Below, in pieces: positions 36,850 through 46,848 of a DNA stretch of 64,000 nt. The notes under the pieces are model-generated. The model saw only the letters and a program-made list of their open reading frames with translations, was not told where the DNA came from and ran no database searches. The DNA is taken from positions 875,501-939,500 of the forward strand of contig NC_091673.1 in NCBI RefSeq assembly GCF_042453785.1. Reading direction: 5' to 3'. Positions within the stretch are counted from its first letter, which is position 1. Each line of letters starts with the position of its first letter. Source of the DNA: Malus domestica (taxonomy: Eukaryota > Streptophyta > Magnoliopsida > Rosales > Rosaceae). The position numbers and the translations under genes were made by a program.

Positions 36850-37689
36850 ATGGATGATGATGCATTGAACATGCGCAATTGGGGCTACTATGAGCCATCT
36901 TTTAAGGGTCATCTTAGCTTGCAGCTCATGTCAAGCATGGCAGAGCGCGACACTAAACCATTTGTCCCTGGGCGTGACCCTACAGTCATGGTTAGCGCCA
37001 ACGGAGCCTATCACCCTCGGGATTGTGTTGTATCAGATGCTCAGCTTCCAATGAACTATATGAGGGAGAGTTGGGTAAACCAGAGAGATAAGTTTCTCAA
37101 TATGATGCCTGCCAATCCTAACTATGGGGCTGTTCTTCCAGAAACTTCAGGTGCCCATTCCTTGCAGATCTTACAGCCACCGGAACCATCAAGGGATGAG
37201 AGGGTGGGTAGGATCGAAGAGCCAGTTGTCCCTAAGGAAGTTGGCACATCCAAGAAAAGACAGGGTGGGGGTGCACCAAAAGCCCCAAAAGTGAAAAAGC
37301 CCAGGAAGGCAAAGGATAGTACCAATCCTTCAGTTCCTCGTGTGAAGCCAGCAAAGAAGAGTTTGGATGTTGTGATTAACGGGATTAATATGGATATCTC
37401 TGGAATTCCAATTCCCATCTGCTCATGCACTGGAGCTCCACAACAGTGTTATAGGTGGGGGTGTGGTGGTTGGCAATCTGCTTGTTGCACCACAAATGTA
37501 TCTATGTATCCTCTGCCAATGAGCACTAAGCGACGCGGGGCAAGAATAGCTGGAAGAAAAATGAGTCAGGGTGCTTTCAAGAAGGTGTTGGAGAAGCTTG
37601 CAGCTGAAGGTTATAATTTTGCTAACCCAATTGATCTTAGGTTTCATTGGGCAAAACATGGTACCAACAAGTTCGTCACTCTCAGGTAG
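36850..37689 (+). CDS. BPC2: BASIC PENTACYSTEINE GAGA-binding transcription factor, class I
   Basis: A single coding exon of 279 residues starting MDDDALNMRNWGYYEP, the conserved N-terminus of class I BPC proteins (BPC1/2/3). The middle has a basic stretch (KKRQGGGAPKAPKVKKPRKAK) acting as nuclear-localisation signal. From about residue 191 the five-cysteine DNA-binding region reads CSCTGAPQQCYRWGCGGWQS followed by CC, then RRGARIAGRKMSQGAF and a C-terminal HWAKHGTNKFVTLR. This conserved ending shows the ORF is complete. BPC proteins bind GA repeats and recruit Polycomb and homeotic-gene regulators. The length fits BPC2, but assignment among BPC1-3 is tentative. Start chosen because it lies just after a strong leader-intron acceptor and begins the conserved domain. 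Confidence 0.92.
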   Translation: MDDDALNMRNWGYYEPSFKGHLSLQLMSSMAERDTKPFVPGRDPTVMVSANGAYHPRDCVVSDAQLPMNYMRESWVNQRDKFLNMMPANPNYGAVLPETSGAHSLQILQPPEPSRDERVGRIEEPVVPKEVGTSKKRQGGGAPKAPKVKKPRKAKDSTNPSVPRVKPAKKSLDVVINGINMDISGIPIPICSCTGAPQQCYRWGCGGWQSACCTTNVSMYPLPMSTKRRGARIAGRKMSQGAFKKVLEKLAAEGYNFANPIDLRFHWAKHGTNKFVTLR

Positions 37690-38204
37690 AGTTACTGTGT
37701 TGGTAACCGTTAGTGGGACTTCCATTGCATTTGGTCTGTTTCACCTGTATATATTTATGTGGCCTTTTGCAGGGATCTTTCAGATAATTTGTAGTCATTC
37801 AATTTTCAGTCAGGACGGATGATACTTGTTTTTAAAATCTGGAATTGTTCTTTTTGTTAATTTTTTTTTTCATTTCGGCTTCTGTTTAAGGGCTGACTTT
37901 TCTGGCCACCAGGATTATGTGGATGAGTTGTTATTTATTGAATTGTTGTTGGATAGCATTCAATCTCTGTTTAATCTAATGCTCGTTTTTCGTATTCCTC
38001 TGTTGTAGTCAAAAGTAGTATGTTCAATGTGCATTGCTTCTCTGGCTTATAACGACCGAGTTCTATATCGTGTAGCATGCTACTTATAGTTATGGCTATA
38101 GAAAGATCGTGGCACCTTTCGATGCATATATGTATCTATGCTGTGAAAGTCATGCTTGTTCCGTTTTTTTGTTTATAATCTTGGGTTTGCCTTGTTTGAG
38201 AAGC

Positions 38205-38500
38205 TGCAGTATTTGTGTTTTCAAGTGTTGTACTCGTACATCCTGTATGTTTTCGCTCGGAGAGGAACATGCTTGATACAGGTTTTGTATGAAGGAAATA
38301 GTCATTAGAGAAATGACTAGATTTAGCAAAGGGATTTAGGAGTATACATAGTTGCAGTATTTGTGTTTTCAAGTGTTGTACGTCCTGTATGTTTTCGCTT
38401 CGAGAGGAAAATGTTTGATATAGTTTTGTACGAGAGAAATAGTCATTGGAGAAGTGACAGTTGCTTAGGAAACGGATTTAGAGTCTAATACGGGAGGAAT
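38205..38500 (+). repeat. ~147-bp tandem duplication in the BPC 3' flank
   Basis: The unit GCAGTATTTGTGTTTTCAAG through CCTGTATGTTTTCGCT..GAGAGGAA to GAAATAGTCATT(A/G)GAGAA occurs at about 38206-38335 and again at about 38352-38480. A truncated third trace (GGAGGAATAATCATTAGAGAA) follows near 38490-38515. Confidence 0.7.
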
Positions 38501-39384
38501 AATCATTAGAGAATTGATAGAGGCTAGGTGTCAAAAATCTTCGGAATGTTCGAAATTAATTTGCGTTGAAAATGTCCGGAGTGTCTTAAAATCAATCTTA
38601 GGAAACATGTGGTAGGACGAGAATGACTCGAATTTTGGCATGTAATGAATCTTGTATAAATTCTCATCTATTGGAAAATGTTGGCTATAACTAAGTTTAT
38701 GTGCAAAAATTGAAATTTTTAGTTTCAGAAAATTTTCACATGAGAGTTAAGAAAACATGTAGCAAGACCTTTGGATGTGATCCTACTATGTATTCAGTCT
38801 TGAAATTATTTTTATTGATTTTCAAATTTGAAAAATATAAAAAATAATGGAACTAATAGTGGGCCCCTCAAGAGATTTGTAGGTGTCGAAAATCATCAAA
38901 ATGTCTTAAATTAAATTAGGAAACATGTGGTGCGATTAAAATAACTTGAATTTTGGCTTATTATAAATCTTGTTAAAATCCTCAAAATCAATTGAAAAAC
39001 GTGGGTTATAACTCACAATATTTGTGAAAAAATTGAAATTTTCAGTTTTAGGAATAATTTCCCCTGGGGGGGGTGTAAAGGAAAATGTTCCAAGACTTTT
39101 GGATGTGATCTTACAATTTATTAGGTCCCAAAATTATTTTTTTATTGATTTTTAAAGTTGAAAAATAAAAAATATATATATAAACCAATAGGGGGTTTCC
39201 CAAATATAATTTTATGTGTCGAAAATCTTTGGAATGCTAAATTAATTTTAGGAAACATGTGATGTGACGAGAATAACTCGAATTTTGGCTTATAATGAAT
39301 CTTGTATAAATTCTGAAAATCGATTGGAAAACGTTGGTTATAATTCATATAGTTTTTGTGAAACACATTGAAACTTTTAGTTTA

Positions 39385-39512
39385 AAAAAAATATTTTGCA
39401 GTGAAAAGTCTTAGATTCGAATCTCACGAATGGCGAATTCAATACCAAATTAGGTTGCTCATTGTGTAGCTTAGTCGAACTCCCCCTCCCCCTAGTGTAA
39501 AATATATTGTTG
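39385..39512 (+). repeat. short insertion in the array, SINE-like
   Basis: About 125 bp interrupts array unit 3. It contains AGATTCGAATCTCACGAATG, reminiscent of the box B region of tRNA-derived SINEs, and later a TGTAAAATATATTGTTGTA tail. A box A and a target duplication were not established, so the class is uncertain. Confidence 0.35.
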
Positions 39513-40120
39513 TACTAAAAACAAGTAAAATATTACAAGACCCTTGGATGTGATCATATCATTTATTAGGCCAGGGACCTATTTTTTATTGATATTTAAC
39601 ATTGACAAATAGATAATATTATGAACTAATAGCGGTGCCCCTAAAGAGATTTGTAGGTGTTGAAAATCTTCGGAATGTCCTATATTAATTTTGGAAAACA
39701 TGTGGTGCGATTAGAATGACTCAAATTTTGGCTTATAATAAATCTTGTAAAAATTCTCAAATTTTGTGTAAAGTGAAGGAAAACGTTGCAAGACATGTGG
39801 ATGTGATTCTACCATTAATTAGGTCCTGAAATTATTTTTTATTGATTTTTAAATTTGATTTTTTTAAAATACTATAAACTAATAGGGGGTCTCCCAAATA
39901 TACTTTTATGAAATGAAAAATCTTCGGAATGGTCTAAATTAATTTTAGGAAACATGTGATGCAACGAGAATGAATCGAATTTTGGATTATAATGAATCTT
40001 GTATAAATTTTCAAAATTGAATGGAAAACGTAACTCGCAGTTTTTGTGAAAAAATAATTGAAATTTTTAGTATTAGGAAATATTTTGCATGGGAGTTAAT
40101 AAGGAAAATGTTATAAGACC

Positions 40121-42351
40121 TTTTTGTGAAGTCTAGTTTTATTGTTTGGCTTCTCTGGTCAAATGTTGTAAATTGTACCACACATGCTCTAATTAAATTT
40201 AATGTTAATTGCTTTGGGATCTTGTTGCTGGAAATATCACTTCAAGAGTAAAACTTCGTACATCAAATGTTTGTTCATTCATATGCATCTCATGCCCTTA
40301 TTTCCAGTACATTCTATCTAGTGGTTCGTCAAAACTTCTTGTTGCTTTTACGCGAGTTGAGCACACACTTTAAGACAACCCACATGGGCCATTTGACAGC
40401 TTTTTCCCGAAAATGGTTTTTCAGCCCTAGATCTGTCCAGATTGCTTTTGCACATGACACGTGGGTTTTCTGGTCCCCTTTCTGTTTGAACATCAAACCC
40501 TTTATATAAACATCAAGCTAGGGTTCAATTGGTTTTTGGGGTTGAGATTGGAAAAGTTTTTTAGAGCTTTATTTTCATCTCCATCTCAGACCTCCTAGAG
40601 CATCAAAGCATATTTTATGGGTAATTTTCTTCATTGAATATTTCTAAACCTATCTTTGAAATTGCTTGCTTAAATTCGTTTTATATGCTCATCTCCTTTG
40701 GCTAGGATTTTTACATTTTTAGATAAAAGTTGATTTTAACTTTGATTGTGTTCTTTATTAAACCTTAGCCATTTAACTATGTTCATGAATCAAACACTCA
40801 ATCACTGCATATTAGGGTAGCATTGTCTTCATGGTTTTGTTTTAATGTGGTGGTCAAGTTTTTCAAGTTTCAAATCTTTAAACTGATATCTTTTTGGATT
40901 CGCATCAGTTTCATCTTTCAAGTGTTTGACTGGTGAAAATGACTAGACAATTGAATCCAGATTTGCATCAACTTCATTGTGATATCATTTGCATAAGTTG
41001 ATTGTATTTCAATGTCACAAGGTGAAGAGTTCAAGAGGAGCTGCCACTTTGTGAAGACCGAAGAAATCTATCTCGTGAAAGGCAAGGTTGCACAAAGGTA
41101 TAAGTTGCTTCATAGATATAAATCTAGGAATTGAGTTTGTGTGGTTGCTTTGTAAGAATCTTGATTTCATTAGTGAATTGGACTCAGCAGAGGGTCCCCG
41201 GTTTTTTAACCTAGAGATGGGTTTTTCCGACCAAAAACTTCTTGCGTTCTTTGTCTCTTAAGCTTGTCCACATATTTTATTTACTTGCATATGTTTCATG
41301 CATCATATGAATTGTTATTTTGTCACATCCCAGACCGGCTCCGCTGTATCACTATATTGTCCGCTTTGGGCCCCGACCACACCCTCATGGTTTTGTTTCT
41401 AGGAACTCACACGATAACTTCACAAGGGGTCACCCATCATGGGAATGCTCTTGTCCGAACTCGCTTAACTTCGGAGTTCCAATGGAATCTGAAGCCAGTG
41501 AGTTCCCAAAAGGCCTTGTGCTATAGGAGGTGGACATGTACATATAAGGCACATCACCCCCTCTCCGTTGGTCGATGTGAGATGTAACAATCCACCCCTA
41601 TAGGGGCTCGACGTCCTCGTTGACACACTCGCACCGAACGGTAGAATGGCTCTGATACCATTCTATCACATCCTAGACCGGCTCCGCCGTATCACGATTC
41701 CGCTTTGGGCCCTGACCAAACCTTCACGATTTTGTTTATAGGAACTCACACGAGAACTTCCTAGGAGGTAACCCATCCTGGGAATGCTCTCGCCCTAATT
41801 CACTTAACTTTGAAGTTCCAATGGAATCCGAAACCAGTGAGTTCCCAAAAGGCCTCGTGCTATAGGAGGTGGGTATGTACATATAAGACACATCACCCCC
41901 TATCTGTTGGTCGATGTGGGATGTAACATATTTGATATGTGTTAGGGACTAAGTTTACACTGCATATTATGAGCAACAAATTGATTTGTTGTTGACTAAG
42001 ATAACTCGTAGTGAACTAAGTTTGATTCGTAGATTTGCGTTTGATTAACCGACGAATCTGTACTTAGTTGACTGGTGAGCTTGATTAGTCAATCCATCAT
42101 ATTTGAATTCATAATTGCTTTGTTATTGCTGTTTGCATAATGAATAGATATGTAAATGTGTTCAAGCTTAGGAATTATTATTGTGAAACTAATCTGGGCA
42201 GACTCTGATTAGTTGAACGTATTGGTCATTTATGTTTTGTTCTTACAATTGCACTTTATACCACTGACTAACTTGTAACTAGTTGACTAGTCTACTGCAC
42301 AAAGTTAATTTTTATTTGCAAGATATTCCGTCTAGTACCCAATTTCACATT
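40121..42351. mobile_element. 2.2-kb unclassified insertion in the tandem array
   Basis: The array sequence AAGACCTTTGGATGTGAT is split: its first half ends near 40120 and its second half resumes near 42350. The inserted DNA may begin TGTGAAGTC and end TTTCACA, a TG...CA-like frame with a short inversion, but no clean target duplication was found. No reverse transcriptase, integrase or transposase motif was seen. It carries a Cassandra element at 41321-41928. Confidence 0.45.
41321..41928 (-). mobile_element. Cassandra TRIM retrotransposon, complete, TATTT target duplication
   Basis: Two LTRs (41321-41589 and 41664-41928) flank only about 74 bp of interior. Read on the minus strand the LTR runs TGTAACATC(C/T)CACATCGACC ... 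GGGATGTGACA and contains a 5S rRNA-like segment (GAACTCCGAAGTTAAGCGAG). The primer-binding site TGGTATCAGAGCC lies at 41660-41648 (minus). TATTT flanks both sides (41316-41320 and 41929-41933). Non-autonomous; the structure is that of the known Cassandra family. Confidence 0.92.
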
Positions 42352-42762
42352 TGGATGTGATTCTACCATTTATTAGGTCCGAAAACTATTTTTTATTACT
42401 TTTTTAACATTGAAAATTTTAAAAAGTAATATGAACTAAAAGCGAGGCCCAAAAGAGATTTGAAAATCTTCTAAATGTCCTAGTTAATTTTGAAAAACAT
42501 ATGGTGCTATTAGAATTACTCAAATTTTGACTTATCATAAATCTTGTTAAAATTCTCAAAATCAACTAGAAACGTGGGTAACTCACAGTTTTTGTGTAAA
42601 ATTTCAAATTTTTAGTTTTAGGAAATATTTTGCATGGGTGTGAAGGAAAATTTTGCAAGACATGTGGATGTGATCCTAACATTAATTAGGTCCTAAAATT
42701 ATATTTTATTGTTTTAAAGTTGAAATTTTTTACAATAACATAAACTAATAGGGGGTCTCCCA

Positions 42763-43386
42763 TGTAACATCCCACATCGACCAACGGAGAGGGGGTGATG
42801 TGCTTTATATGTACATGCTCACCTCCATATAGCATAAAGTCTTTTGGGGACTCATTGGCTTTGAGTTCTATCGGAACTCCGAAGTTAAGCGAGTTCGAAC
42901 GAGAGCATTCATATGATGAGTGACTTACTAGATCTCGCGTGGGTTCCCAGAAACAAAACCCTGAGGGCATGGCGGGGGCCCAAAGCGGACAATATCATGC
43001 AACAGCGGAGCCGGTCTGGTATGTGACAAAATGGTATAAGAGCCACTTTACCGTGTGGTGCGAGTGTGCCGACGAGGACGTCGGTCCCCTAAGGTGGGTG
43101 GATTGTAAGTTGTAACATCCCACATTGACCAATGAAGAGGGAGTGATGTGCCTTATATGTACATGCCCACCTTCATATATCACGAGGCTTTTTGAGGACT
43201 CACTGGCTTCGGATTCCATCGGAATTGGAACTCCGAAGTTAAGCGAGTTCGGACGAGAGCATTTCGATGATGGGTGACCCACTGAGACGTTCTCTTGTGA
43301 GTTCCCAGAAACAAAACCGTGAGGGCGTGGTCGGGGCCCCAAGCGGACAATATCGTGCTACGACGAAATTGGTCTGGGATGTGACA
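42763..43386 (+). mobile_element. Cassandra TRIM retrotransposon, complete, TCCCA target duplication
   Basis: LTRs at 42763-43028 and 43111-43386 start TGTAACATCCCACAT and end TGTGACA. The 82-bp interior starts with a primer-binding site TGGTATAAGAGCC at 43032 (one change from the usual TGGTATCAGAGCC). Each LTR holds the 5S-like segment. TCCCA is duplicated (42758-42762 and 43387-43391). Excising the element restores the A-type array sequence GGGGGTCTCCCAAATATAAT. Confidence 0.92.
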
Positions 43387-43938
43387 TCCCAAATATAATT
43401 TTATGACACGAAAATCTTCGAAATGGTCTAAATTAATTTTAGGAAACATGTGATGCGACGAGAATGACTCGAATTTTTCCTTATAATGAATCTTGTATAA
43501 ATTCTCAAAATCGAATGGAAAACGTGACCCACAGTTTTTGTGAAAAAAATTGAAATTTTTAGTTTTAGGAAATATTTTGCGTGGAAGTTAAGGAAAATGT
43601 TACAAGAGATTTGATGTGATCCTACCATTTATTAGGTCCGAAAACTATTATTCCAGCTAACAATTCACAGATGTCATACCTGCACATACGTAATAGTAAT
43701 TGATCAAATTAATATGATGATTAACAAGTAAAACAAAAAAAAGAATGACGAAGAATCAGGCCCAAAAAATTAATCTACAATGAATATCAGTAAGGCCCAA
43801 GGGGGAAGAATATAAGATCCACAAAAATTGGGAGAATATGATGATGAATTAAGCTGCGCTGGGGAGCAAGGGAATTAATCAAACGCTGTCCAACATTTTT
43901 TTATATTCCAACAACAACATCAACAACAATAATTATCG

Positions 43939-45204
43939 TCAGAAACTAATCAAATCTGGAAGAACTTGGTGGTTATATGCAGTAGGTACTGGATGATGAT
44001 ATGGTATTATATTTTTCGACGACGGCGCAAAAGGGTTTCTATATTGTCCTTGTCCCCCGACACCGATAGCACTACTGCTCGTAGTATTGTAGCTGTATCC
44101 GCTCACATCGGAGAATCCAGATGTATCTGCGCTCACCCAGCTGATCAAATCCTCTTCAAACACCTCCCATTTGTCCGTAATTATCGTCTTGGATTTCTTC
44201 GCCGGTTTCTGCATGGCCACGATCGCTTTGTCCTCCTCCATCTGCGCCGCCGCCATCCGGTCGCATTCCATGAAGCTTTCCTTCCTTTTCGACGCTTGGT
44301 TAATTATCCGTTCGAGGTCTCTGATATCCTCTTCCGGGATCTGTTCGACTTTAGGACAATCCGCCGTGCTGAGGATCCCCATATCCATGCAGTATTCGAG
44401 GTACAATGAGAGCTCCTCCCCTTGAACCCCCGCCTTCTGAACCACCCCGAGCGCCATCTGCGCCTCCTGCTTGCCTGGGGCCGCGTAAATCCTCAACAGC
44501 GCGCCGGCAATCCCTTTGCAGACTCTGCTGTACACGTCGAAGATCTCCGTCAGCAAACAAATCATTGCTTCGGAAATAAGATAAACCTTGTTGTTATTGT
44601 ATGTGTGATTATTAGTGCGATGCGGACTAATCGCTTCCGGCTTGATCTCGAGAAGCATGTCGAGCAACGACTGCCACTTTTGCAATCGCCCGAGCTCCTC
44701 CAGCAGCGGCGGCTCCTCCTGGTCGGACTTGCTGTTGTTCTTCTTCACCAACGTGCTAAAAAATGAGGATCTCTGATCCAAGTACGTAAAATAAGCGCGG
44801 ACAAACGCGTCGTACGCCCATGTCTTGCTGGGCTTAGAATGTTTGTCGCAGAAGTTAGAAAGGTCGAACGGCAGCCGGCCAATCTTTTGGACGGAGAGGA
44901 TTTTGCAGCAGAAAATGCCGTGCATGAGCATTAGGCCTTTGAGAGCGACGACCCAAGAGTGAGTTTTCTCCATGCGTGTGGAGAGCGCGTAAAGGAGGGG
45001 CTTGAGGTAGAGCGGAGAGGTGCGGACCCATTGGTACACCCTGTGGAAATTCTTGTAATCTACTGTGGCCTCGTCGTGGCTGGTGGCTTTGATGATGATG
45101 GCCTCCAAATCGGGGTTGCGGAACGACGTCCGCCGTGAGATGGTGGCCACCCAGATGCTGTTCCGGTCTTTGATTAGCCCGGCAGCCTTTTTCCACAGTT
45201 TCAT
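43939..45204 (-). CDS. ANTH-domain putative clathrin assembly protein (At1g25240-like)
   Basis: A single exon of 421 residues. The N-terminus MKLWKKAAGLIKDRNSIWVA, then HDEATVDYKNFHRVYQWVRT, WVVALKGLMLMHGI and YLDQRSSFF are ANTH-domain signatures of plant AP180/CALM-like adaptors, matching the small single-exon group that includes At1g25240. ANTH proteins bind PI(4,5)P2 and help assemble clathrin coats at the plasma membrane. The second half has the helical region (EIFDVYSRVCKGIAGALL) and a Ser/Gly/Tyr-rich tail with NPFAPS, resembling the NPF/DPF short motifs that bind coat partners. A (CT)n tract lies immediately upstream of the ATG. Open frames in other phases across this gene are shadows. 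Confidence 0.92.
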   Translation of the reverse strand: MKLWKKAAGLIKDRNSIWVATISRRTSFRNPDLEAIIIKATSHDEATVDYKNFHRVYQWVRTSPLYLKPLLYALSTRMEKTHSWVVALKGLMLMHGIFCCKILSVQKIGRLPFDLSNFCDKHSKPSKTWAYDAFVRAYFTYLDQRSSFFSTLVKKNNSKSDQEEPPLLEELGRLQKWQSLLDMLLEIKPEAISPHRTNNHTYNNNKVYLISEAMICLLTEIFDVYSRVCKGIAGALLRIYAAPGKQEAQMALGVVQKAGVQGEELSLYLEYCMDMGILSTADCPKVEQIPEEDIRDLERIINQASKRKESFMECDRMAAAQMEEDKAIVAMQKPAKKSKTIITDKWEVFEEDLISWVSADTSGFSDVSGYSYNTTSSSAIGVGGQGQYRNPFAPSSKNIIPYHHPVPTAYNHQVLPDLISF

Positions 45205-45208
45205 TTCC

Positions 45209-45243
<35 letters not shown>
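45209..45243. repeat. (CT)n tract directly upstream of the ANTH gene start
   Basis: A run of about 16 CT dinucleotides begins five bases before the ATG (minus-strand gene), so it lies in the 5' leader as a GA tract. Confidence 0.85.
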
Positions 45244-45244
<1 letters not shown>

Positions 45245-45249
45245 ATTCT

Positions 45250-46400
45250 AATTTGTCACCAGCACCTTCTCATGCAAACCCTCCTTTCCCTTATTTTAGC
45301 TCTCTAATTACATTGCTTTTGTTTGTTTTTCCAATTGGACAGACAGCCTGTGGCTATATTTGGGAGGTGAATAAAATGGGAATAAAATATTTTTTGAGTG
45401 ATTTTCCAAATAAAACGAGTGATGGAATCTCAACGAACAGAAGAACAGCATTGGCTGGCTGTTATTTTTTTCACCAGAATAAGAAAGATACATCTAGATG
45501 TATTTGCTTTTGTTGGACTTATTCCAAAGGTTTGTTGTGCTTGTCACACGTTAATTAACTCGTTTCTATTTTTAGGAGATATACTATATACACCAATATG
45601 CCAGAGAGGATCCATTAAAATTCCTATGAGAGTCGTGTTTATATACTCAAACACCGAAAAATTTTAAAATGGCCGCTCAATAACGGGAGTCAAGTCTTCA
45701 ATAATTAAATATTTAACGGTCACAGATGTTGGTCTATATTGCGTCCATGCTAAACAAACTCACTTATAAACGATAATGTTGCTTAGACATACCAAATTGA
45801 CCACATCTCTCATAGAGGTTAAGACAATGATTGTAGTTATATGTGAGACCCACACATATAGAGAGGTGGTTTCTAATATAATCAGTTTTGTTTGTCTAAA
45901 TGTTTTTTATGAGTTGCTTCTTTATAAAAATTCAATAATACTTGTTGAAATCGACAAATTGTAAGATCTAAAGAAATTGAAAAATTAAATTTCTTTCAAG
46001 AATTGTAAGCAATATAACTCACAATTTTAATCTGTCACGCATGCTGTAACAAATCGTCAAAGCAATAATAACAACTTTTAAGCACATTTTGACAAACTAT
46101 ATATGATATATGATTAAGACTACTAGATGAGACAACAAAATCTTCTAATGATCAGGTTGTAGATACGCTATGTCTTGTGGAGAACAAATAGTAATTTTTT
46201 AGTAACTTTAGAAAACTACAAAGCATAATGCTGATTGCTTTTGTGGAGGGTACTGCATAAAGTATTATGTATTGCAATTTGCGTTGAATGAACAAATTAA
46301 GCACCTACAAAAATAAAGTGTCTTAAAATTTGGGTCTGTGTGAATGTGTTTGTGTGAGTATGAGCCTGCATTCTTAGCTTTTCATTCCTCCTACTATTCT
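45250..46400. other. intergenic region between divergent genes, no gene seen
   Basis: This is the shared upstream region of the ANTH gene (minus) and the small gene at 46849 (plus). It is AT-rich with no supported exon. Confidence 0.5.
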
Positions 46401-46407
46401 ATAGCCA

Positions 46408-46410
<3 letters not shown>

Positions 46411-46445
<35 letters not shown>
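46411..46445. repeat. (CT)n microsatellite upstream of the small unknown gene
   Basis: About 17 uninterrupted CT dinucleotides lie some 400 bases upstream of the start codon at 46849. A second, shorter CT run is at 46791-46807 in the probable leader. Confidence 0.85.
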
Positions 46446-46447
<2 letters not shown>

Positions 46448-46848
46448 GCATTTGCTGGCTAGCTGCTTAAGTTCTGCAAACCAATGAAAAGCAGAAAGTA
46501 GGGTTATATTTTTAATCAAGCAAGCTGCATAGAGTTACTACAGTAAAAAATGTCCCTAAAAGCAACAAAGTGAAAGGGAGAAAAAAAGAGAAAGGGAGCT
46601 GCAATTAAGGGCAGGTCCCAAACCCAATAAAGAAAAGAAAAAAGGGTTCAACTAAAGTAAGCTCAGTAAATCCAAAAAGACGAAAATGGTGGGAATCTTC
46701 ATTCCACTGTGCAAAATCATCCCATACCGCCACCTCTCTCTCTTTTACTCCTCCTTTTCATGCCCCTCAGCTTTCTCTTTCCTATATTTTCCTCTCTCTC
46801 TCTCTCTAAAATTTTCTCAGCTTCTGGCATGCAAGCAACAACACTACT

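Larger units (their letters stand above)
38520..43645. repeat. tandem array of ~330-bp units alternating between two types
   Basis: Seven units anchored on GAAAATCTTCGGAATG..TTAATTTTAGGAAACATGTG begin near 38539, 38890, 39217, 39663, 39918, 42467 and 43411. After removing insertions the spacing is about 255-350 bp. Units 1, 3, 5 and 7 carry GACGAGAATGA(C/A)TCGAA-type sequence; where a preceding unit exists they follow GGGGGTYTCCCAAATAT. Units 2, 4 and 6 carry GATTA-type sequence and are preceded by GCCCCTMAAGAGATTTG. The order is thus A-B-A-B-A-B-A, a dimeric higher-order repeat of about 650-680 bp. No coding sequence. Insertions: 39385-39512, 40121-42351 (holding one Cassandra) and 42763-43386 (Cassandra). 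Confidence 0.8.

Noticed and set aside
42860-42960. 5S rRNA gene
   Set aside because: The 5S-like segment is short and lies inside a Cassandra LTR repeated at both ends; it is not a free 5S gene with terminator or array.
44351-45196. Other-frame open reading frames across the ANTH gene
   Set aside because: They result from GC-rich coding DNA of the 421-residue protein and have no conserved features.
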